Source: an uncultured Bacilli bacterium (GTDB taxonomy: Bacteria; Bacillota_I; Bacilli_A; RF39; UBA660). Taken from it: a stretch of 31,973 bases of DNA. The stretch's first letter is position 1; each line of letters starts with the position of its first letter. A model generated the notes under the pieces. The model was not told the origin of the DNA. It searched no databases and worked only from the letters and a program-made list of their open reading frames with translations. Positions 1-5,360 of the stretch are shown here, piece after piece. The translations under genes were made by a program, and so were the position numbers. Location: contig CALWAJ010000003.1 of the NCBI GenBank assembly GCA_944373065.1, forward strand, positions 1-31,973. The letters run 5' to 3'.

Positions 1-584
1 GATTTAGGTTTATTCTCATTTATAATGATATTACTCTTTTTCATGCGATAGAAATAAAAGGCAATAGCAATTGATTTGACACATAATGTAAATATTACTA
101 ACATTAAGGCTTGGTAACATGTAATAGCATTAAAGAATAATAAAATTAATGATACTGATTGCCCTATAAAGATACTTCCTAAGAAATAAAGAAAGTTAGG
201 AACAATATAATCTTTTGCCTTCATTTTCATTAAGACGATTAAATAATATTTATCTCTTGTAGGATTAAATATTTCTGTGTTAGCGAAAGAACCAATTAAA
301 GCTAGAAAGATATAGATATGTATTATATAACTAACATCAAAACTTTTATAAAGAGTTAATGGTAATAATAAGAAGATATAAATATATAGTAGTTTATATC
401 CAAAAGTCCTAATTAATTCTCTTATAACAAAGATTATAAAACTAATTACTTTAAAACTCTTAAACCCATAAAACTTAGTAGGTATTAACTTACCTATTAA
501 AGGTAGTTTACTAAAACCATAAATAATCTGATTAACAGTATAAGCATTTTTTACTCTTAAAGATATTAAAAAGTTATTAAGCAT
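1..584 (-). CDS. ABC transporter permease (3' end outside window)
   Basis: Membrane subunit of an ABC exporter, paired with the ATPase encoded just upstream. About 194 residues are visible before the frame runs off the left edge with no stop. The ATG at 584 lies inside the last codons of the ATPase (8-base overlap), which is typical of translational coupling. At least five hydrophobic segments are seen, at roughly residues 42-58, 62-79, 86-100, 131-151 and 160-178, separated by short Lys/Arg-rich loops. There is no signal peptide or soluble domain. The arrangement fits an ABC-2-like permease. The substrate cannot be read from the sequence. Confidence 0.8.
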   Translation of the reverse strand, partial: MLNNFLISLRVKNAYTVNQIIYGFSKLPLIGKLIPTKFYGFKSFKVISFIIFVIRELIRTFGYKLLYIYIFLLLPLTLYKSFDVSYIIHIYIFLALIGSFANTEIFNPTRDKYYLIVLMKMKAKDYIVPNFLYFLGSIFIGQSVSLILLFFNAITCYQALMLVIFTLCVKSIAIAFYFYRMKKSNIIINENKPK

Positions 585-1284
585 AATCGTCACCTTTTAA
601 AACATTAATTATCTTATTCTTTAATTCTTTATCTGTTAATTCATCTCTTTTTATTTCTAAAAGCTCCCCTTTATTTAATACTACTATCTCATCACATAAA
701 TCTAGAGCAAGTTCCATAATATGGGTAGAAAAGATAAGAATTCTATCCTTCTTCATTTTCTTTAATAACTCTTTCATCTCTTCTGCTACTACAACATCAA
801 ATGATGTTAAAGGCTCATCAAGTAATAAAATGTTTGGACTTGCAATTAAATAGATTAACATCTGCATTTTATTCTTCATACCATGAGAATAATCTTTCAT
901 TAATTTATCTCTATCTTCCATATCTATCTTAACTATATCAAAATACTCATCTATAGTTTTTAAATTTTTAATATTATCTTTATTAATATCTATAAAGTAT
1001 TTTAAAAACTCTCTTCCTGTTAAGAATTCAGGAACAACAGGAGTTGATAGAACATAGCCTATATCACTACTTTCTATTTTTTTATTAGTCTTACCATCAC
1101 TTAAATAAAACTCTCCACTATCACATTTTAAATCTTCATTTAAGCAGTTAAAGAAAGTAGTCTTCCCTGCTCCATTTCTTCCTAATAATCCATAAATCTT
1201 ACCACTTTCAAATGTAAAATTAATATTTTTAAGAACGCACTTTTTATCAAAGTTTTTACTTAGATTTTCTATTACTAACTTCAT
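577..1284 (-). CDS. ABC transporter ATP-binding protein
   Basis: Cytoplasmic ATPase of an ABC exporter. The P-loop GRNGAGKT is at residues 35-42, a divergent signature YSHGMKN at 132-138, Walker B ILLLDEP at 152-158 and the H-loop STH at 186-188. The position normally held by the Q-loop glutamine reads GYVLSTP (about 76-82), so the canonical Gln is not obvious. At 235 residues it is a single standard nucleotide-binding domain with no fused membrane part. It is the first gene of a two-gene operon. The start is supported by GAGGAG just upstream and by a sigma-A-like promoter at 1307-1335. It falls in the broad multidrug/EcsA-type ATPase group; the substrate is unknown. Confidence 0.92.
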   Translation of the reverse strand: MKLVIENLSKNFDKKCVLKNINFTFESGKIYGLLGRNGAGKTTFFNCLNEDLKCDSGEFYLSDGKTNKKIESSDIGYVLSTPVVPEFLTGREFLKYFIDINKDNIKNLKTIDEYFDIVKIDMEDRDKLMKDYSHGMKNKMQMLIYLIASPNILLLDEPLTSFDVVVAEEMKELLKKMKKDRILIFSTHIMELALDLCDEIVVLNKGELLEIKRDELTDKELKNKIINVLKGDDYA

Positions 1285-1306
1285 AATTACTCCTCATTTC
1301 TTTTTA

Positions 1307-1335
1307 AGTCTATCATAGGTAAATCTAAATATCAA
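1307..1335 (-). promoter_or_regulatory. Sigma-A-like promoter of the ABC operon
   Basis: On the minus strand TTGATA (1330-1335) and TAGACT (1307-1312) are separated by exactly 17 bases. It lies shortly upstream of the ATPase start and its Shine-Dalgarno. The -35 is good and the -10 is 4/6. Confidence 0.45.
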
Positions 1336-1408
1336 CATATATAATTTTAACTTATAATAATCTCCTATAAAGTGGCAAAAATTACCAGTAAAAACTTTGT
1401 ATTTTTAA

Positions 1409-1437
1409 TTGTTATAAGATATATAATATGTTACTAT
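1409..1437 (+). promoter_or_regulatory. Promoter of the small hydrophobic peptide mRNA
   Basis: TTGTTA (1409-1414), a 17-base spacer and TACTAT (1432-1437). The predicted start is about 1444, exactly the first base of the segment AGGAACA that can pair with the far 3' end of the same transcript. Confidence 0.5.
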
Positions 1438-1490
1438 ATATCTAGGAACATTTAATAGTTGGGTGGGGCCTCAGAAAGGAGGTCGATATA

Positions 1491-1574
1491 ATGAACAAGA
1501 AAGATTCATTAATCATTGCTTTAGTAGTTATTATCCTTTTTCAAAACCTATTACTGCTTTTAGCTTTAATATAG
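1491..1574 (+). CDS. 27-residue hydrophobic peptide, candidate type I toxin
   Basis: ATG at 1491 follows a very strong Shine-Dalgarno (AAAGGAGGTCGAT). The product is MNKKDS, then a continuous hydrophobic stretch to the C-terminus (residues 7-27, rich in Leu, Ile and Val, with one Gln and one Asn), so a single membrane helix with a charged cytoplasmic N-terminus. Size, strong ribosome site, end-paired mRNA and the opposing promoter/terminator over its 3' UTR match membrane-acting type I toxins of Gram-positive bacteria (Fst, TxpA/BsrG and holin-like peptides). I do not recognise the exact peptide family. It is the only plus-strand gene in the first 6.6 kb. An alternative is a small regulatory membrane peptide. 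Confidence 0.6.
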   Translation: MNKKDSLIIALVVIILFQNLLLLLALI

Positions 1575-1690
1575 AAAAAGCCACCTAACTCACATCGTTG
1601 AATTAGGTGGAATCACAAATTATATAGGTTTCACTCAACACGGTAATATTAAGTGTTCCTACTTTTTTATTTTATGCAAATTTCTTTGAC
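1572..1690 (-). ncRNA. Predicted antisense RNA (candidate antitoxin)
   Basis: A minus-strand promoter at 1697-1725 predicts a start near 1690, and a hairpin plus U-run ends transcription near 1572-1576. The resulting RNA of about 120 bases would be fully complementary to the 3' UTR of the peptide mRNA and stop just at the peptide stop codon, as 3'-overlapping type I antitoxins do. No expression evidence is available here. Confidence 0.45.
1575..1610 (-). terminator. Intrinsic terminator of the antisense strand
   Basis: Read on the minus strand, CCACCTAA (1603-1610) and TTAGGTGG (1581-1588) form an 8-bp stem with a 14-base loop, followed by C and five T (1575-1580). There is no comparable T-run on the plus side, so termination is directional. 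It may also end transcripts leaving the PHP gene. Confidence 0.6.
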
Positions 1691-1696
1691 ATATTA

Positions 1697-1725
1697 ATAG
1701 TATCATAAAATATTTAAAAATTCAA
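1697..1725 (-). promoter_or_regulatory. Antisense promoter facing the peptide gene
   Basis: On the minus strand TTGAAT (1720-1725), a 17-base spacer and TACTAT (1697-1702). The -10 hexamer is identical to that of the opposing promoter at 1432-1437. It lies downstream of the PHP stop, where it has no other gene to serve. Confidence 0.45.
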
Positions 1726-1743
1726 TACATAGTGAATAAAAAA

Positions 1744-2637
1744 CTACTGGTAATATTTCCCTATTTTATAGTTAGTTATAATATCTTTACTTATCTTAAG
1801 ATTACCTCTACCTACACCTAGATTATGATTTTCTTTATTAGTACCATGATAATCACTTCCACCTGATATCAAGAGGTTTCTCTCCTTTGCAAAATTAACT
1901 AAATAATTAGTTTGTTTTTCACTAAAAGTTGTATAAAAACACTCTATTCCATCTAAAGCTACTTCATCATAAATTTTATCTAAAAACTTTTCTGTATCAG
2001 TAAATTTATATTGATAAGGATGCGCTAAAAAGACAATACCTCCATTTTTATGAATAAGATTAACTATTTCTTTAATAGAAGGTTTAAACTCAACATGATT
2101 TATAAACAATTTACTTTTAGGATTAGTTAATCCTTTTCTATAGAAATTACTAAAAGATGCCCAAACATCTTCTTTTAATTTTTCTTTATTATTTTCATAT
2201 TTTACTAATTCTTCATATATACCACGTTCAAAGAACTCATTTGTAAACTTCTTATCCCTCACTCTTTCAATATGAAACTCTAAACCTAGTTCTTTTATTC
2301 TATCAAGTAATCTATTATAAAGAATATTAGTTCTTTCACTAACCAATTCATCTTTATAAAATTCTTCTAAATATTTATTAACCTTTTTATAATCAAAACA
2401 ATATCCTAACACTTCTATTAATCTATTATCAAAACTAGTAGTAAATTCACATCCTACTATAATAGTTCCTTTATATATTTCCCTTACATTAAATCTTTCC
2501 ATTTCAAAATAAGCTTTACAAGTATTATGGTCTGTAATAGAAATAACCTCTAAGCCTAAAGACTCAACTTTCTTTAATAGTTCTTTAACTGTATCTGTTC
2601 CATCAGAATAAGTTGTATGCATATGTAAATCTATCAT
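1744..2637 (-). CDS. PHP-domain metal-dependent phosphoesterase
   Basis: Cytoplasmic PHP-superfamily hydrolase. Metal-binding motifs appear in order: HMH at residues 5-7 followed by TTYSDG, TDHNT at 36-40, a glutamate in GCEF (about 82-85), AHP near 205-207 and GSDYHG near the C-terminus. At 297 residues it has the size of stand-alone PHP phosphatases acting on nucleotides or histidinol phosphate. The YSDGTD start and GSDYHG end are closest to the TrpH/RNase AM (nucleoside 3',5'-bisphosphate phosphatase) group rather than HisK, but the substrate is inferred. It is the last gene of an operon with a Nudix hydrolase 3 bases upstream, which suggests a housecleaning or nucleotide role. Confidence 0.88.
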   Translation of the reverse strand: MIDLHMHTTYSDGTDTVKELLKKVESLGLEVISITDHNTCKAYFEMERFNVREIYKGTIIVGCEFTTSFDNRLIEVLGYCFDYKKVNKYLEEFYKDELVSERTNILYNRLLDRIKELGLEFHIERVRDKKFTNEFFERGIYEELVKYENNKEKLKEDVWASFSNFYRKGLTNPKSKLFINHVEFKPSIKEIVNLIHKNGGIVFLAHPYQYKFTDTEKFLDKIYDEVALDGIECFYTTFSEKQTNYLVNFAKERNLLISGGSDYHGTNKENHNLGVGRGNLKISKDIITNYKIGKYYQ

Positions 2638-2640
2638 TGT

Positions 2641-3120
2641 TTATTCTCCTTTGTATATCTTTAAAGCATCACCTAATATATCACCATACTTTTCAAGATA
2701 GTTTTTAGTATGTTCTGTCATATTAGATGGTAAATTACCTACATTAAACCACTCTAGTTTCTTACTTTCATTATCATTTACTCTTAACTCACCACTGTAC
2801 TTTTTTACTACAAAGATAGCAGTAATATCATATAACTTATCTCCATTAGGATACTCTCTATAAGTATCTTTTCCTGATAATACTTTTACCATCTCTAAAT
2901 CAATAATATCTAAATTTGTCTCTTCTTTTAATTCCCGTCTTGCCACTTCTTCAAAGCTTTCTCCTAATTCCATCGCTCCACCTGGAAAACCATACTGATT
3001 ATAATCAGTTCGAAGTTGCATTAACACTTCATCTTTATCATTAAAAACAAATAAACCTACACCTGCAGTTAAAATTGGATTATGCCCTACATATTTTCTT
3101 AAATCTTTAATATAACTCAT
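2641..3120 (-). CDS. Nudix hydrolase
   Basis: A 159-residue single-domain Nudix pyrophosphatase. The Nudix box runs from Gly48 to Leu70 (G-x5-E-x7-REL-KEE), with the metal-binding Glu residues at 63, 66 and 67; the usual Gly near the box end is Asn69. The N-terminus (VGHNPILTAGVGLFVF) and FPGG-AMELGE spacing resemble the broad MutT-like/ADP-ribose family, so the substrate is unassigned. Its ATG overlaps the stop of the upstream acetyltransferase (3117-3120), and it lies 3 bases before the PHP gene, so all are probably one transcript. Confidence 0.92.
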   Translation of the reverse strand: MSYIKDLRKYVGHNPILTAGVGLFVFNDKDEVLMQLRTDYNQYGFPGGAMELGESFEEVARRELKEETNLDIIDLEMVKVLSGKDTYREYPNGDKLYDITAIFVVKKYSGELRVNDNESKKLEWFNVGNLPSNMTEHTKNYLEKYGDILGDALKIYKGE

Positions 3121-3632
3121 ACTAATTCCTTCCTCATTATATATCTTATTTTACCACCATACATTAACTTCTCTTTATATTTTTTATAACCTGTCTTTTC
3201 TAATGTTTTAAGACTTGCTAAATTATCAGGATGAACAGTTGCATAAGAGTATTTTATACTAGCATCTCTTTCTTTCATTATAGATTCTGCTTTTAAAATT
3301 AAACTCTCTTGTAAATGATTCCCTCTATATTTTGGTAATACTCCAGCATTATCCATTTCAATAGATGAAGATAATTCATCCTTAGGGATTTCTTCTGCAA
3401 GTTCACTATTAGAATTAATATGTCGTTCTACTATTAGAAAGCCTGCTAAAGTATCTTTATATAAAGCTTTAACAATAATAGCATTATCTTCTAGTTTCTT
3501 TAATATCTTATCATATTCCATTAAATCAATAGAATACCATTCTTTATGTTCCAAGTTTTCATAAATTATTTTACAAACTTCAATAACCTTTTCTATATCA
3601 TTGCTATTTCCTTCTTTGATAATAAATCCCAT
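3117..3632 (-). CDS. GNAT family N-acetyltransferase
   Basis: A 171-residue GNAT-fold acetyltransferase that transfers acetyl from acetyl-CoA to an amine. The acetyl-CoA motif A is VLPKYRGNHLQESLI (about residues 98-112; Q/RxxGxG/A-like with the YRG turn). A later ATVHPDNLASLKTLEKTGY segment is the typical C-terminal NxxSxxxYxxxGF-like motif. The N-terminus IIKEGNSNDIEKV is the usual beta1-alpha1 of the family. It sits 9 bases after the broken gene at 3642-4066 and overlaps the Nudix gene by 4 bases. The substrate is unknown. Confidence 0.88.
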   Translation of the reverse strand: MGFIIKEGNSNDIEKVIEVCKIIYENLEHKEWYSIDLMEYDKILKKLEDNAIIVKALYKDTLAGFLIVERHINSNSELAEEIPKDELSSSIEMDNAGVLPKYRGNHLQESLILKAESIMKERDASIKYSYATVHPDNLASLKTLEKTGYKKYKEKLMYGGKIRYIMRKELV

Positions 3633-3641
3633 AACATCCTC

Positions 3642-4066
3642 CTAAAATGGGTAAACAAAATTACCATTATCATAATCATCCATCAATTCAAAAAAATAAT
3701 CAATATTTTCTTTTATTTCTTCACATAAATCCTCATATATTTCACTACTAATATGATTATTATCATTCATACATTTATAAAACCTCTTAATACTAGTAGA
3801 ATATTCTTTGATAGATGATTTACTAGACCACATACATTTTCTAATAAACCAGTCACTCAAAAATTCAAACACTTTATCTGGACCATCTTCCATTTTAGTA
3901 GGTTCATAGTAATTTAAATAAGTATTAAGAAAAAACTCCATATTATATAAATGTTGCCTTATTGTCTTATCAGCTAATCCTTTATCTTTTAAATATTTTT
4001 CAAACTCTAAAAGAAAGGTCTCATTTCTTTTAACATTTTTATTAACTTTTTTTCATAATTATCCAT
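3642..4066 (-). pseudogene. Frameshifted small SAM-like/integrase N-terminal-type protein
   Basis: The open stretch 3642-3941 is only the C-terminal part. Upstream in the same frame, codons continue as ...LADKTIRQHLYNMEFFLN... without a local start. An ATG at 4066 with a good Shine-Dalgarno (GGAG at 4076-4079) starts MDNYEKK in the other frame and stops after 19 codons. The frames meet at a run of seven A (4047-4053). Eight A, or a -1 slip on the heptamer A-AAA-AAG, would give one protein of about 140 residues. The region reads like a helical core-binding (SAM-like) domain of tyrosine recombinases without the catalytic domain, a small family seen in clostridia (from memory). Either a one-base lesion or a slippage-dependent gene. 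Confidence 0.65.
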
Positions 4067-4171
4067 ATATTATCACTCCAAACTTCTTATATATTAACTT
4101 TATCATATTTATTTATCAGTTACTAGTTAATTATTATAATTTGAAACTACTACTATTCATTTTTGCACATT

Positions 4172-4205
4172 AAAAACTCCATCTCTTCAAAGAAGAAATG
4201 AAGTT
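4172..4205 (-). terminator. Intrinsic terminator after the Abi/RNA unit
   Basis: On the minus strand 4192-4205 pairs with 4175-4188 in a 14-bp stem (two G-U pairs) with a 3-base loop. The stem is closed by A-U pairs and followed by T residues (4172-4174). It lies just after the second RNA hairpin copy and closes the unit. Confidence 0.75.
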
Positions 4206-4210
4206 TGATT

Positions 4211-4248
4211 TTGACTTAGGGCTTCGAAAGTTTCCTAAATACCAATCA
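4211..4248 (-). ncRNA. Structured RNA hairpin, copy 2 (downstream of Abi gene)
   Basis: This copy shares 35 of 38 bases with 4991-5028 in the same orientation. On the minus strand it reads GATTGGTA, a 7-bp stem (ATTTAGG with CCTAAGT, one U-G), and the identical 13-base inner segment AAACTTTCGAAGC containing CTT/AAG. The three differences from copy 1 all fall in the stem and keep it paired. It lies 28 bases after the Abi stop and 6 bases before the terminator hairpin. The arrangement fits the abiF RNA motif described for this gene family, but I could not run the covariance model. Confidence 0.65.
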
Positions 4249-4275
4249 CTAATAGTTTATTAGTTTTTATTATAA

Positions 4276-4971
4276 TTATTCACTAGGATAGCCCATAATG
4301 TCTAAAATACCTCTTATACTAATTGATTTTAACTTTTTAGATAACTTTGTAATCTCTTTATAAATTTGTTTCTGAAATTTTTTAGAATGTTTTTTATCTA
4401 ATAATAATTTATCTGATATTTTAAAATACTTACTAATTGCTTGCCTATCTTCTTGCTTTAATAGTCCATAAAATCTACTAATCTCACCAAGTGTTAAAAC
4501 TTTAACTAATACGAACGGAGGAACATATCCATACACATTTTGATAATGGGTAATTGCTGGATGTTTGCCATAATTTTTATTTAACTCTTCTTCAATATTA
4601 TGCACTAGTCTTTTTACTGAATCAGTATCAGCATTTATATCAAAATTTTGTCTATCTAAATAATTTTCTATACCATATTTTTTGGAAATAGTATTAGCAA
4701 TTAAGGATTTAACAACAACTTCAATTTCTAAAGCATATTTTAAAAATATTGCTCTTAAATTTTTATCGAAATTATATAAGGAATATATTTCATTAAAAGT
4801 TACACCTTCAAAATATTTACCATCTCCTTTAAAAACTTCTTTATAAGTATTAACAATGGCATAATATGTATATTTTTCAATTTTACTTAAGGCATCTTTT
4901 TTATTTTCAATTATAACACCTTTAGAAATTAGATAATTTATTAAATCTTCGTTACTTTTATATTCCTTCAT
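4276..4971 (-). CDS. Abi_2 (AbiD/AbiF-like) protein, apparently lacking the HEPN catalytic segment
   Basis: Cytoplasmic abortive-infection family protein of 231 residues. Family signatures in order: MKEYKSNEDLINYLISKG (1-18), YFEGVTFNEIYSLYNFDKNLR (about 53-73), the helix YALEIEVVVKSLI, the PPFVLVKVLTLGEISRFYG block (about 150-168), and a C-terminus KKLKSISIRGILDIMGYPSE that matches the usual family end. Full-length members are about 300 residues and carry an RN-x3/4-H HEPN ribonuclease motif between the last two blocks. Here the sequence jumps from ISDKLLL straight to DKKHSKKF and no such motif is present, so an in-frame internal deletion is likely. The start is chosen for GGGGGA at 4976-4980. 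It is flanked by two hairpin RNAs. Confidence 0.85.
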   Translation of the reverse strand: MKEYKSNEDLINYLISKGVIIENKKDALSKIEKYTYYAIVNTYKEVFKGDGKYFEGVTFNEIYSLYNFDKNLRAIFLKYALEIEVVVKSLIANTISKKYGIENYLDRQNFDINADTDSVKRLVHNIEEELNKNYGKHPAITHYQNVYGYVPPFVLVKVLTLGEISRFYGLLKQEDRQAISKYFKISDKLLLDKKHSKKFQKQIYKEITKLSKKLKSISIRGILDIMGYPSE

Positions 4972-4990
4972 ATTTCCCCCATAAACAAAA

Positions 4991-5028
4991 TTGACTCAGG
5001 GCTTCGAAAGTTTCCTGAGTACCAATCA
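4991..5028 (-). ncRNA. Structured RNA hairpin, copy 1 (leader of Abi gene)
   Basis: On the minus strand it reads GATTGGTA, then ACTCAGG paired with CCTGAGT (7 Watson-Crick pairs) around AAACTTTCGAAGC, whose CTT and AAG can form an inner stem. The promoter at 5034-5062 places the RNA 5' end within a base or two of GATTGG, so the hairpin is the very start of the transcript that continues into the Abi gene about 20 bases later. It is a candidate ncRNA partner/antitoxin or cis-regulator. Confidence 0.7.
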
Positions 5029-5033
5029 ATATG

Positions 5034-5062
5034 AATATATCACTTTTATTACTTCCTGTCAA
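5034..5062 (-). promoter_or_regulatory. Near-consensus sigma-A promoter of the Abi/RNA unit
   Basis: On the minus strand a perfect TTGACA (5057-5062), a 17-base spacer and TATATT (5034-5039, 5/6). This is among the strongest promoters in the window. The predicted start is near 5027, at the 5' end of RNA copy 1. Confidence 0.8.
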
Positions 5063-5104
5063 TAGATTTTAACTCAGCTTGTTAAAAAAAATATAATATA
5101 ATAT

Positions 5105-5224
5105 TTAAATATTCTGGTACTTTTTTATATTTGAGGTTCCAAATTGTAACTTCAAAATATTATACCATTTATCAGTTAACTCAATCTTAAATTCGTTTCT
5201 TGCATCTTCAATTACATTTAACAT
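5105..5224 (-). pseudogene. 39-residue remnant, possibly of an AlbA_2-type protein
   Basis: ATG at 5224 follows a strong Shine-Dalgarno (GGAGGTG at 5231-5237), which argues against the longer upstream frame starting with TTG at 5341. The peptide begins MLNVIEDARNEFKIELTDK, which resembles the start of AlbA_2 (divergent AAA-4) DNA-binding-domain proteins where EFK-x-LTDK is followed by an AFLN-x-GG segment. Here the continuation is unrelated and ends at residue 39. The best reading is a gene truncated by deletion beside the Abi unit. A genuine small protein remains possible because the ribosome site is intact. Confidence 0.4.
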
Positions 5225-5282
5225 ATATCTCACCTCCAGTTTTGCAACTTTACTGTACCATACCATAAAAAACAATTCAGCG

Positions 5283-5318
5283 AATGTCGTAAGAAATGTC
5301 GTAAGAAATGCCATAAGA
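5283..5318. repeat. Three tandem 12-bp repeats
   Basis: AATGTCGTAAGA occurs twice in a row, followed by AATGCCATAAGA (two mismatches). It lies between the remnant at 5105-5224 and the RlmD-like gene. In the minus frame it would encode Phe-Leu-Thr-Thr repeats, but no supported start lies upstream. Confidence 0.8.
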
Positions 5319-5360
5319 AAAATATATAAATAGCCTTTCAATTATATAATATACTGTTTA

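Larger units (their letters stand above)
1444..1670 (+). other. Predicted toxin mRNA with nested 5'-3' pairing
   Basis: The predicted transcript spans about 227 bases. Its first 14 bases (1444-1457) can pair with 1647-1660 over 14 pairs including one G-U. The next segment (1457-1466, AGTTGGGTGG) can pair with 1581-1590 (CCACCTAACT) over 10 pairs, and the two helices nest. A run of six T (1663-1668) follows the outer helix and may mark the 3' end. CCACCTAA (1581-1588) can alternatively form a local hairpin with TTAGGTGG (1603-1610), so two mutually exclusive folds exist. End-to-end closed mRNAs of this kind are known from type I toxins. The fold was read by eye, not computed. Confidence 0.5.

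Noticed and set aside
3546..3728. Plus-strand 60-codon frame over the GNAT start
   Set aside because: It is antisense to a well supported gene, has no ribosome site and is Ile/Phe/Asn low complexity.
4211..5028. The two 38-nt repeats as a CRISPR array
   Set aside because: Only two copies about 780 bases apart with a gene between them; no regular spacers and no cas genes.
4211..5028. The two 38-nt repeats as attachment sites or transposon ends
   Set aside because: They are direct, not inverted. Their differences preserve a stem, one sits exactly at a promoter start, and there is no integrase or transposase between them.
5225..5341. N-terminal hydrophobic extension of the small remnant protein (TTG start at 5341)
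   Set aside because: No Shine-Dalgarno at the TTG; the repeat-encoded FLTT stretch precedes a strong ribosome site at the ATG at 5224.
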